Shown: in pieces, positions 1-7,323 of the stretch
How positions within the stretch are numbered: position 1 is the first letter of the stretch
Layout of the letters: every line of letters starts with the position of its first letter
From: JBEEPE01 sp041191265
GTDB lineage: Bacteria > Verrucomicrobiota > Verrucomicrobiia > Chthoniobacterales > Chthoniobacteraceae
Reading direction: 5' to 3'
DNA: 11,287 bases
NCBI GenBank assembly: GCA_041191265.1
Contig: JBEEPE010000020.1
Span: 1 to 11,287, forward strand
Notes under the pieces: generated by a model
What the model was told of the DNA's origin: nothing
Seen by the model: the letters and a program-made list of their open reading frames with translations, nothing else
Database searches by the model: none
Made by a program: the position numbers and the translations under genes

Positions 1-276
1 GAGTCTTCGTTGCCTCAAAACCGACATTGGAAACTAGACTCTCAAAGATCGCACCAGGAGAATCTCTCGCTGGCGTTCGCTGCTTTTCAGCGGCGGGTTG
101 TGAAATCTACCCAACCTTCTCTCGCCGTCAAAAAAAAAGTGGAGGAAACGGGAGGCGTTTTACGCATGTCTTTTTCGTTCAATCGCTTGCGAAGTGAAGT
201 TTTTTACCAAATCCGCTTGGCCCGATAGCGTTTCGGGGCGGTGTTTGGCGCGTGCATGCCTACTACGGCCATCTCG
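1..276. other. Left-edge region without a supportable gene
   Basis: Plus-strand frame 1 is open from the window edge to a TAG at 226-228 (75 codons), so the tail of a gene entering from the left is possible. The translation is rich in basic and polar residues, matches no family I recognise, and has no start with a convincing context. A run of nine A lies at 130-138, and a small hairpin (CGCTG, loop CTTTT, CAGCG) lies at about 84-98. It has no T-tract, so it is not a terminator. No tRNA-like or other RNA fold was recognised. The base composition is more balanced than in the right part of the window. Confidence 0.3.
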
Positions 277-1503
277 CTACTCAGCCATCTTGCGGTTTAA
301 GTAACTTCGCGTGAGAGGAATGCTTTTGTACTCAAGGCGAAAAACAACTAGGCGAGAATTTTTCCCCGAGACACCCAGCGTTATCAGACACTGGCGGAAT
401 GGATCTTCCCACGTGCACTCATAAAAGTCACTTCCCTCACGAATCTTACGCACAATTTCTGTTTCTGTCGCAGCGTTTTTGACAACGTGGACTGACGTGG
501 GACGTCCAAACTTTGCGGTAACGGCATCTTGAACCGTGAGGGCCCACTCGAGAAATGGAACAAGCTCAGAATCAGGTTGATTTGAAATTCGGACGTAAGC
601 GCCAACGGTCAACCGTCCATCATGATCCGGGATTAGAACCGCCTGGACTCGCTCGTCGGCCAGTGTGGTTGGCTTGTGAAGGTTTTCACCCTCTTTCGCC
701 CATGTAACTCGGTCAGCGATATACTCTATTTTTGATCCGAATTTGATTCCCATGAAGCTATCGGGGAAACGGTTCTCCAGCTCCAGTTTCCCCAGTTCGG
801 CATTTTCATTTTCAGATGCTTCCTCTCGTCCGCTGGCGGGCGATGCCTCCTTTGGAACCCCGTCAGGTTTTGAGCCCGGCGAGCTGTTTTTTCCGTTCAA
901 AAAGACTCCCGCTACTGCCAGTAAAAAGCCAACCGCAACGCCAATCACTGAATACTTGAGTGCCTCGGCTTTGGGCTTGGCAGTCCGCTCATCAGCGGCG
1001 CTTCGAACACTCGAATGTGTTCGCAAAATGCCGAATGGCGCCCCAGTAGCACGTCCGTCTCCCGAGTTTTCAATCATCATCGGGGTAACCCGCCGAATCT
1101 GTATTTCCGCGGGAAGGTCTTTGTGTCCGCTCGGTTCCGCACCGGGCTCGGGAATCATCCCGTACACTTCGGGCAACGGTTCCATTCCCGTGGGAACAAA
1201 GTTGACAGGCACTACTCGGTCTCCGAGGAGCGCATCACCCGCGTACTGAGGAGCAAGGGGACCGTGTTGTTCCTCTTCTTGGCTATCTGAAACCGAGCTA
1301 CATGCCTCGTCTGGAACCCAGACCTCTGGCCTTAAATCGTTCTCATCGTCCTGCCGATTCGCGATTCCATCATGGATTACTTTTGGTGGAAGTGGGACCA
1401 CGAATACCTCCCCGCAGCCCGTGCATACGCAGTTAAGGCCTGCCAACTCAGCATCAACCTCGAACGATTGGTTGCAATACGGACACTCGAAAAAATAGTT
1501 CAT
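277..1503 (-). CDS. Zinc-ribbon, single-pass membrane protein of unknown function
   Basis: This protein of 408 residues has three visible parts. Residues 1-40 form a zinc ribbon with Cys7-x2-Cys10 and Cys27-x2-Cys30 (an extra Cys at 25), of the small type common at the N-terminus of planctomycete and verrucomicrobial proteins. Residues 41-180 are acidic and proline-rich, probably disordered. One transmembrane helix spans about 184-203. After a charged, low-complexity stretch (205-243), a compact domain of about 245-395 follows, beginning FPDSFMGIKFG and rich in beta-type sequence; I cannot assign it to a family. No signal peptide is seen, so the ribbon is probably cytoplasmic and the C-terminal domain periplasmic (inference). 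The gene follows the SNF2 helicase gene by 51 bases on the same strand and may be co-transcribed with it. The ATG at 1503 is preceded by GGGAAG almost directly, a poor ribosome site, but the ribbon begins right after this Met, which supports the start. The function is unknown. Confidence 0.85.
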   Translation of the reverse strand: MNYFFECPYCNQSFEVDAELAGLNCVCTGCGEVFVVPLPPKVIHDGIANRQDDENDLRPEVWVPDEACSSVSDSQEEEQHGPLAPQYAGDALLGDRVVPVNFVPTGMEPLPEVYGMIPEPGAEPSGHKDLPAEIQIRRVTPMMIENSGDGRATGAPFGILRTHSSVRSAADERTAKPKAEALKYSVIGVAVGFLLAVAGVFLNGKNSSPGSKPDGVPKEASPASGREEASENENAELGKLELENRFPDSFMGIKFGSKIEYIADRVTWAKEGENLHKPTTLADERVQAVLIPDHDGRLTVGAYVRISNQPDSELVPFLEWALTVQDAVTAKFGRPTSVHVVKNAATETEIVRKIREGSDFYECTWEDPFRQCLITLGVSGKNSRLVVFRLEYKSIPLTRSYLNRKMAE

Positions 1504-1554
1504 CTTCCCGTTTCGTCGTCACCAGAGAATAGCAGAATCCAAGCCCTTTAAACC

Positions 1555-4500
1555 TTACTCATCCAGCAAGAAGCGGAAGTCATCGAGCGTCAGTGCTTTT
1601 GCAAAAATCTCCTCGCCGAGGATGTCTGTTGCCAGTTGCCCCTTGGACTGTTGCAACTGTCGAATCTTCTCCTCAATGGTGTCTCGGGCAATCAACCGGT
1701 AAGCGATGACATTTCGCGTCTGCCCTATGCTATGGGTGCGGTCAATGGCCTGATTCTCGACCGCAGGATTCCACCACGGGTCGTACAGAACCACATACGA
1801 AGCCTCTGTTAGGTTTAATCCCATGCCGCCTGCGCGAAGTGAAATGAGGAACACTGCAGCGCCGTCAGTCGTCTTAAACCGCTTCACAACCTCCTCTCGA
1901 TCCTCCGTCTGCCCAGTCAGCATTGTGTAACGGTAGCCCTTCCCCTCGATTTCCCGCTCAATTCGCTCCAACATCTCAACAAACTGTGAGAACACGAGCA
2001 CCTTGTGCCCCTGAGCCATCAGCGGCTCTAGCAGGTCCATCAATGCCTCCAACTTCGAGCTATTTAAGTGTCCTGAACCATCGTCCGACAATCCGGGATG
2101 GCAGCATATTTGCCTCAACTTGAGCAGCGATGACAGCATCGTGAAGCGCTGCTTATCCATCTCCGCACCAGACCGAATCGAAAGAAGCATCTGCCTCGCT
2201 CGCTTCAACTCTGCGCGATAAAGCGTTTGCTGCTCCCCGTCTAAATCAACCACCAAATCCTTCTCAGTCCGCTCGGGAAGATCGCGAGCCACCTCCCCCT
2301 TAGTCCTCCGAAGCACAAACGGCCTGACCCGCGCAGCCAGTCTGCGACGAGCAAGCGGATCTGTGCGTGAATCAAACTGACGCTGAAACTTTGCCCGAGC
2401 GCCGAGCACCCCCGGCATCGCGAACTGCATGATGCTCCAAAGGTCCAATAACCGGTTCTCAATCGGCGTCCCGCTCAGCGCGAGCCTATAGCGCCCCCTC
2501 AAGGAAAACGCCGCCTCCGCAGTCTGAGACTGCGGGTTTTTGATAAACTGGGCTTCATCCAAAATCACAGCATGCCACTCCACATCCGAGAGAACCTGCG
2601 AAGCCGCCCGCAAATGCGCGTAGTTGATGATCAACAAATCCGCCCGCTCCCGACTCGCCTTTAACGTGGCAGCGTTAGAACCCAACCAAAAGAAGACCCT
2701 CATTCCCGGCAAAAAACGCTGCGTTTCCGATCGCCAGTTCTGCATTACCGACTTGGGGCAAACCACCAACGAGGGGAGGCCCTTGAAGTCAGATTGGTTC
2801 CGTAACCAAGCGAGCCATGTCAGCGTCTGAAGCGTTTTTCCGAGCCCCATATCGTCCGCTAAAATCCCTCCGAACTGGTTGCTCGAGAGGTAAGCGAGAA
2901 ACTGGAAACCCTCCCGCTGGTAAAGCCGAAGATCCGCATTCAGCCCCTCGGGAATGTCCGGCGCGATTCGCGTTCGAATGTCCTCAATACGCGTCCGAAC
3001 CATCCGAGCATCCCCCTCAGAGAGCAGCCTCGACATCGATTTTCCCGAAAGTTGCAACGCATGGACCCGCTGTGAGTCAACGCCCTCAAAGTCCGGATTC
3101 AAACCGAGATCCGCCAAAGCCTCTTCGTCCTCCGCGGTCATATCCAGTTCCAGCCTACGCCATCCTTTTCCCTTAATCCGCACAAACTTACCACGCGCCT
3201 CCAAGAGGATCCTCAACTCCTCAGAAGTTAGCTCCGTGTCACTCGCAGAGAGCGCCACCGTGATGTCAAACCAGTCCATTTTGTTCCCTGTCCCCGGTAC
3301 CGCCTGAACCTTCAGCGACGCCTTCACAGGATCCAAAAGAATCGACTTCAAATCCTTACTCACCTCGACATCAACACCCTCAGGCAACTCCTCCATTGCC
3401 GCAGCAAACTCCTCTGGGAAACCCCTCCCAATCAGGCGCATCCACGCGCCCCACCGCCCTTTCACCTCACGCACCTGAAAGAGAGAAAGAACCGCCGGCA
3501 CCTCGCCGCGCGCTACCTGTCCCAAGCTCACAATCGTCCGCTCGGTCTGCCTTGGCTTCCGGACAACCGACCAGCCTTCCTTCGTGAAAATCCACTCCGC
3601 GTCTACCTCCGGCGCCGTCGCGCGTAACTCCATCATCAAAATCTCTCCCTCAAAATCCTCCTCAATCCAAAGTCGAGCAACCACCTGCGGCTTAACATCC
3701 ACGACCCTCGAAGAAATGTCGTCCGGCAGAGGCAAGCCCAGCCGTTGCAAAAATGCCGCGCCATCCGGAGTCTCCAAAGCCTCCGCAGGAATCGTTACCG
3801 GCTCCTTGGGAACCCACATCGGCACAGAGTCCAAAACGAAAACCGAATCCCCCGTCACGTAAAATCCAGGCTCTCCCGGAACCACAATCCTCGCAGCATC
3901 CATCGGAACCGCGTCCGCACGGTAAAACCCTAGCCGATAGCCGCTCTCCTCATGATCCAGTCGCCACTCCAACGCGTGATCCCGCCAAATCAAAGGTTCC
4001 CCTAGCTCGGACAACACCAACTTTCGCAACGATTCGTTCCGTAAAATCACGCCCAGCGCGCGCTCCATTCCATGGTGCGCGTACTCAAACCCGCGCGGCG
4101 CCTCAGAGAGAGCCGCCAGCACATGCAGCAAATCCATCCCCGATGCGTCCACCCACGCCCCATGCGCCATCGGCCCACCATCCGTAAAAAAACCGTGCGG
4201 ACAATCAGACCACACTCCTGTCTCCAAGTTTCGCTGCCGAACCGAAACTCGACCCTTCGTCAGAAAAAGCCCCACCTCAACACGCTTCATCCGCGCGCTC
4301 GGTTGCCTCCGCAAAACCTCCCGAATCCGCGTCTGCCACTCCCCTACCTTCCGATCCGACTCCCACCGCCCCAAAACACCAACCCGCTCGTCTCCAGTCA
4401 CCACGCCATCAACCGCCGAGGGAAAATCTTCACCCTCCTTCAACAAAATCTCCCGAACGTAAATCAGCGCCTCCAGCGGCCCCGTGGGATACTTCGGCCA

Positions 4501-4749
4501 CAACGTCACATTTCGCGCCGCTAAGTTCGGCGTGCGCGGCAACAAATCCTCCAACGCCGTTCCCGGCACCGTCAGTTGCCCGTTCCAACGCCGATAAAGC
4601 GCATCTATCGCCTCACAAATACCACGCTCTTTCGCCTTCAAACTCCGACCCAATCTCGCCTCAACGATTTCAACGAGTTCAGAGACCTCGTCCGGTCCTT
4701 TCGCCACGTGAGTGGACGACACAGTTTTCTGAAGGGGAGAATTCGGCAT
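1555..4749 (-). CDS. SNF2-family DEAD/DEAH-box helicase
   Basis: This 1064-residue protein is a superfamily-2 ATPase of the Snf2/RapA-like type, expected to translocate on double-stranded DNA or remodel protein-nucleic acid complexes in the cytoplasm. The C-terminal 460 residues carry all helicase motifs: the LRLYQREG region (607-614), Walker A DDMGLGKT (632-639), motif Ia LVVCPKSVMQNW (661-672), DEAQ (731-734), LSGTPIENR (758-766), KVLVFSQF (916-923), SLRAGGMGLNLT (970-981) and motif VI at 999-1012. Motif VI reads DRTHSIGQ, with Ser1007 where the family usually has Arg. The segment MDWFDITVAL to KGWRRLELD (491-535) resembles the SNF2-associated region of bacterial homologues. Residues 1-490 match nothing I recognise, and no Cys/His SWIM finger is visible there. 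The ATG at 4749 follows GAGGGG with a 6-base spacer, a good ribosome site. It sits 62 bases after the esterase gene and 51 before the zinc-ribbon gene. Its cellular target cannot be told from sequence. Confidence 0.96.
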   Translation of the reverse strand: MPNSPLQKTVSSTHVAKGPDEVSELVEIVEARLGRSLKAKERGICEAIDALYRRWNGQLTVPGTALEDLLPRTPNLAARNVTLWPKYPTGPLEALIYVREILLKEGEDFPSAVDGVVTGDERVGVLGRWESDRKVGEWQTRIREVLRRQPSARMKRVEVGLFLTKGRVSVRQRNLETGVWSDCPHGFFTDGGPMAHGAWVDASGMDLLHVLAALSEAPRGFEYAHHGMERALGVILRNESLRKLVLSELGEPLIWRDHALEWRLDHEESGYRLGFYRADAVPMDAARIVVPGEPGFYVTGDSVFVLDSVPMWVPKEPVTIPAEALETPDGAAFLQRLGLPLPDDISSRVVDVKPQVVARLWIEEDFEGEILMMELRATAPEVDAEWIFTKEGWSVVRKPRQTERTIVSLGQVARGEVPAVLSLFQVREVKGRWGAWMRLIGRGFPEEFAAAMEELPEGVDVEVSKDLKSILLDPVKASLKVQAVPGTGNKMDWFDITVALSASDTELTSEELRILLEARGKFVRIKGKGWRRLELDMTAEDEEALADLGLNPDFEGVDSQRVHALQLSGKSMSRLLSEGDARMVRTRIEDIRTRIAPDIPEGLNADLRLYQREGFQFLAYLSSNQFGGILADDMGLGKTLQTLTWLAWLRNQSDFKGLPSLVVCPKSVMQNWRSETQRFLPGMRVFFWLGSNAATLKASRERADLLIINYAHLRAASQVLSDVEWHAVILDEAQFIKNPQSQTAEAAFSLRGRYRLALSGTPIENRLLDLWSIMQFAMPGVLGARAKFQRQFDSRTDPLARRRLAARVRPFVLRRTKGEVARDLPERTEKDLVVDLDGEQQTLYRAELKRARQMLLSIRSGAEMDKQRFTMLSSLLKLRQICCHPGLSDDGSGHLNSSKLEALMDLLEPLMAQGHKVLVFSQFVEMLERIEREIEGKGYRYTMLTGQTEDREEVVKRFKTTDGAAVFLISLRAGGMGLNLTEASYVVLYDPWWNPAVENQAIDRTHSIGQTRNVIAYRLIARDTIEEKIRQLQQSKGQLATDILGEEIFAKALTLDDFRFLLDE

Positions 4750-4755
4750 GGGTGA

Positions 4756-4761
4756 CCCCTC
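4756..4761 (-). promoter_or_regulatory. Shine-Dalgarno site of the SNF2 helicase gene
   Basis: The minus strand reads GAGGGG here, six bases upstream of the ATG at 4749. It is one of only two good ribosome-binding sites seen in the window, and it fixes the helicase start. Confidence 0.7.
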
Positions 4762-4811
4762 ACAATCCCAAGAAAGACCACCGCATCAACACCAAATCCA
4801 ATCACCTCGAC

Positions 4812-6158
4812 TCATGGTCGCTTTAAATGAATGTCCGCATAGTCGAGCCAAGCGGCCCAATCGACTCCCGTCATCGCGTGCCCACCCGGTCGCACAAAAT
4901 ATCCAAGCCGCCCCGCAAAAAGTTTCCCGACCTCTGGCTCTGGCCCCTTGGGTAATCCCTCAACCCCGAAAAGCGCATACACCCCACCCGCAGCCTTCAA
5001 CACCTCCCATTGGCCCGCTGGGTTTGCCCAGACATCCTCAACCGCGTTACTCACCAGCACCGGCCTCGGAGCGCACAATGCCACCAGCGCATGCTGGTCG
5101 AAAGGAACCCGTTCAGGCTCCCCGGCAAAACTCGAAAACCGCTTCGCAAACCAGTGCGGAAAACTCTTCGTGATCACCGCTACCGTCTCCGCCTTCGGAC
5201 GCCCCTTTTCAGAAATCTTCGCTAAATCCGCAGCCACACGAATCGGGCCAACCCCTCCCTGCCCCGACTGCGAAGGAATCGCCATCGCAAATCGCTCGTC
5301 CATCGCGGCTGCGAGAAGCGCCGTTTTTCCATTACGCGAATGCCCAACGGTCGCCACCCGCGCCGCGTCAATCTCGGGCACCGTCTCCAAGTAATCCATC
5401 ACGCGAGAAAACGCCCACGCCCACGCCATCAACGTCCCCGTTCCTTCCATCGATCGCTCCCCAGTCCATCCCCCGAGACGAGCAAGCACCGGTTCCGCCA
5501 AATCCGCCCGATCCGGAACCACATCCCCATTGTAAAACGTCACGACCGCATACCCGCGTTCCACCGTGCGTTCAATCGACCACGCCTCGCGCTGAGACCC
5601 GCGCGCTTCCTCCGATGCACGACCGGTCGTCCCCTTCGTGTAACGATCGTAAACCCACCCCTCCGGCAACGCGACTTTCGGGTCATCAACCAGCGCATAG
5701 TTCCCAGAAAAGTTTATCCCCAGAAATGCAGGCACCTTCCCCGAAACGCTCTTCGGCAAAACCACCATCACGTGAACCGGCCTCTCCAACCCCATCTCCA
5801 CTGCGACCTCTCGCAAAATCGCCTTCCCCCCCAAAGCCCCCGCGTCCTCTCGGATCACCACGCCTCGAACCGGACGTGCAGCAGGACGAATCCCGTACAT
5901 GTAGCGCTCAACCAACTCACGAATCTCAGCCCTTCGAAAAGATTTCCAGCCCGCTACATCGTGCACCGTCCCACCTTCCCGCCCCCTCAACAGTTCGGGA
6001 AACTCCGTGCTCAAAGGCAACGCGGCCACATCCTGAGCACCGATAGAAACCAACGCGGATGCCCAAAGGCAGATTCCACCCATCACGATTCGAAACAGCT
6101 GCATGCCAACCATCGGGCACATCACATGCCACTGCGGCAAACGAAAGGCTGTTGCCAA
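4812..6158 (-). CDS. Secreted glucuronyl-esterase-like (CE15-type) alpha/beta hydrolase
   Basis: This secreted serine esterase resembles carbohydrate esterase family 15, whose members cleave ester links between lignin alcohols and glucuronic acid side chains of xylan. The nucleophile elbow is GHSRNGK (272-278, Ser274), matching the family's GxSRxGK pattern. The catalytic His is probably His427 in GGHAMTGVDW. The position after the nucleophile strand that carries Glu in fungal enzymes (QESG) reads SQSG (Gln297), so the acid is more likely Glu374 or Asp375 in the loop after APRPVLVSNAVEDVW (inference). Residues 20-42 form a signal peptide core ending near SIGAQ, so the protein is exported. The start is uncertain. 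The TTG at 6158 has a strong GGGGGAGGG site five bases away but gives a long N-terminal region; ATG at 6113 or 6104 gives a normal signal peptide and leaves room for a divergent promoter. It heads the minus-strand cluster. The natural substrate is unproven; other acyl or acetyl esterase activity is possible. Confidence 0.9.
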   Translation of the reverse strand: MATAFRLPQWHVMCPMVGMQLFRIVMGGICLWASALVSIGAQDVAALPLSTEFPELLRGREGGTVHDVAGWKSFRRAEIRELVERYMYGIRPAARPVRGVVIREDAGALGGKAILREVAVEMGLERPVHVMVVLPKSVSGKVPAFLGINFSGNYALVDDPKVALPEGWVYDRYTKGTTGRASEEARGSQREAWSIERTVERGYAVVTFYNGDVVPDRADLAEPVLARLGGWTGERSMEGTGTLMAWAWAFSRVMDYLETVPEIDAARVATVGHSRNGKTALLAAAMDERFAMAIPSQSGQGGVGPIRVAADLAKISEKGRPKAETVAVITKSFPHWFAKRFSSFAGEPERVPFDQHALVALCAPRPVLVSNAVEDVWANPAGQWEVLKAAGGVYALFGVEGLPKGPEPEVGKLFAGRLGYFVRPGGHAMTGVDWAAWLDYADIHLKRP

Positions 6159-6184
6159 AAATGCCCTCCCCCTAAACTCACACC
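6105..6184. promoter_or_regulatory. Divergent start region between the esterase and the coaD operon
   Basis: The two transcription units diverge here. If the esterase starts at its TTG (6158), only 26 bases separate the genes; if it starts at the ATG at 6104, there are 80. Promoters for both directions must lie in or overlap this stretch. I could not recognise convincing -35/-10 boxes on either strand. The minus strand carries GGGGGAGGG at 6172-6164, which is either the esterase ribosome site or a chance G-run on the G-rich strand. Confidence 0.3.
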
Positions 6185-6766
6185 ATGTCGCGTCCCCTCG
6201 TACTCGCCCTGGCCACCTTCCTCGCCAGCTTCACCCTTGAAGCGCTCGCCCAATCTCGCCCTCCGCAAAGTCAACCGCCCTCAGCACCCGCCCAACCCCC
6301 ACCCCGCTCCACCGGACCAAACCTCATCGCCCTCTGCCTTCCCGGCGGCAAGATCGCCATCGACCTGAAATCCATCACCGCCATCGGACTCCACTCCTAC
6401 ACCGTCGACGCCACGTCTCGCGTCTGGGAACTCACCGTCGACAACGGAGGCAGCTCCCTCCTCCGCATCTACTCCGTCTCCACAATCTCCCCCAACGAGC
6501 CGATCCTCGACATGGCAAAGGTCGAACTCGAGTCCCTCGCCGAGTCCGTCTCCAAATCCGTCGGACTCGACGTCTGGGCGAAAGTCCAAAAAAGTTACCC
6601 GACCTCGACCCACGCGAAAACGGTCGAATACCGAGTCAAAACCGTGAAAGAGCTGCTCCAGCTGCGCAAACTGCTGTTCAAAGCGTGGACGTCCTCTTCC
6701 TCAGGACGCATCGATCTCTCCGAGTCCACCAAGGACATCCTCACGCTGGACCTCGAAAAGTTCTAA
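6185..6766 (+). CDS. Small exported protein of unknown function upstream of coaD
   Basis: This protein of 193 residues begins with a clear signal peptide: Arg3, a hydrophobic core at 4-18, and an ALA cleavage motif at 20-22 before Gln23. A proline- and glutamine-rich linker follows at about 23-43, then a mixed alpha/beta segment. That segment starts with a short strand pattern (LCLPGGKIAIDLKSITAIGLHSY) and ends in a helical, basic region (about 150-175) before an acidic C-terminus. No catalytic motif or known family was recognised. It is probably periplasmic or surface-located. It ends eight bases before coaD on the same strand, so it is probably the first gene of that operon. The ATG at 6185 lacks a Shine-Dalgarno sequence, but the signal peptide starts exactly here, which supports the choice. 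Confidence 0.8.
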   Translation: MSRPLVLALATFLASFTLEALAQSRPPQSQPPSAPAQPPPRSTGPNLIALCLPGGKIAIDLKSITAIGLHSYTVDATSRVWELTVDNGGSSLLRIYSVSTISPNEPILDMAKVELESLAESVSKSVGLDVWAKVQKSYPTSTHAKTVEYRVKTVKELLQLRKLLFKAWTSSSSGRIDLSESTKDILTLDLEKF

Positions 6767-6774
6767 AACCCCGT

Positions 6775-7323
6775 ATGCCCAAAGCTCAACTACGCACCGC
6801 CGTCTATCCGGGCTCCTTCGACCCCATCACCAACGGTCATCTCGATGTCATCGAGCGCGCCTGCCGCCTGTTTGACCGCGTCATCGTCGCCGTCGCGCAC
6901 AATGAACAGAAGGCGGCCCTCCTCTCCATCGACGAAAGAATGCAGCTCATCTCAAGCGTTACGTCCCACCTAAAAGCCGTTGAAGTTGCGACCTTCGATG
7001 GCCTGCTCGTTGAGTTCGCGCGAAACTCCGGTGCATCTACCCTCATCCGCGGACTCCGCGCAGTGTCCGACTTCGAATACGAGTTCCAGATGGCATTGAT
7101 GAATCGACGACTCGCCCCAGAGATTGAGACCCTGTTCCTTACGCCAAGTGAGGAAACGTCCTTCCTCTCATCGCGCCTCGTTAAAGAAATCGCACGCCTC
7201 GGTGGAGAAATCTCCCCATTCGTTCCACCCCCAGTCTCAAAAACCCTCAAAACGCTCTTCGCCACCCGCCGGAAAAAATCCCCTCGCACCCGCAACCCGC
7301 GAACCATCACCCGCCGAAAATGA
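6775..7323 (+). CDS. coaD: Phosphopantetheine adenylyltransferase
   Basis: CoaD transfers AMP from ATP to 4'-phosphopantetheine, giving dephospho-CoA, the penultimate step of coenzyme A synthesis in the cytoplasm. The 182-residue protein shows the nucleotidyltransferase signature YPGSFDPITNGH (11-22) with the TxGH motif at 19-22, Lys46 in the position of the conserved substrate-binding lysine, IRGLRAVSDFEYE (91-103), and the C-terminal SSRLVKE motif (132-138). The frame is open further upstream to 6685, but that would overlap the preceding gene and add 30 residues without homology; the ATG at 6775 puts the signature at the usual distance from the start. No Shine-Dalgarno is visible, so coupling to the gene eight bases upstream is likely. 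The last 20 or so residues form a basic tail (RRKKSPRTRNPRTITRRK) beyond the usual length of about 160. The stop overlaps the next start by four bases (ATGA). Confidence 0.97.
   Translation: MPKAQLRTAVYPGSFDPITNGHLDVIERACRLFDRVIVAVAHNEQKAALLSIDERMQLISSVTSHLKAVEVATFDGLLVEFARNSGASTLIRGLRAVSDFEYEFQMALMNRRLAPEIETLFLTPSEETSFLSSRLVKEIARLGGEISPFVPPPVSKTLKTLFATRRKKSPRTRNPRTITRRK

Noticed and set aside
1..276. tRNA or tmRNA remnant or integration site at the left edge
   Set aside because: No cloverleaf, T-loop GTTCRA sequence, CCA end or tag-peptide sequence could be found, and no integrase or direct repeats are seen.
743..1249. Open plus-strand frame of 168 codons
   Set aside because: It is antisense to the zinc-ribbon membrane protein; the translation is Ser/Pro-rich with no recognisable domain.
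277..4749. Defence system (DISARM-like) built on the SNF2 helicase
   Set aside because: No methyltransferase, nuclease, phospholipase D or DUF1998 gene is nearby, and the neighbours are an esterase and a zinc-ribbon protein; SNF2 genes of this kind are common outside defence loci.
5340..6368. Open plus-strand frame of 342 codons
   Set aside because: It lies antisense to the esterase gene; its Arg/Pro/His-rich translation is what a C-rich, stop-poor strand gives in any frame. The esterase on the other strand has clear catalytic motifs.
6685..6774. Upstream start for coaD at 6685
   Set aside because: It would overlap the preceding gene by over 80 bases and add residues unlike CoaD; the ATG at 6775 fits the family length and motif spacing.
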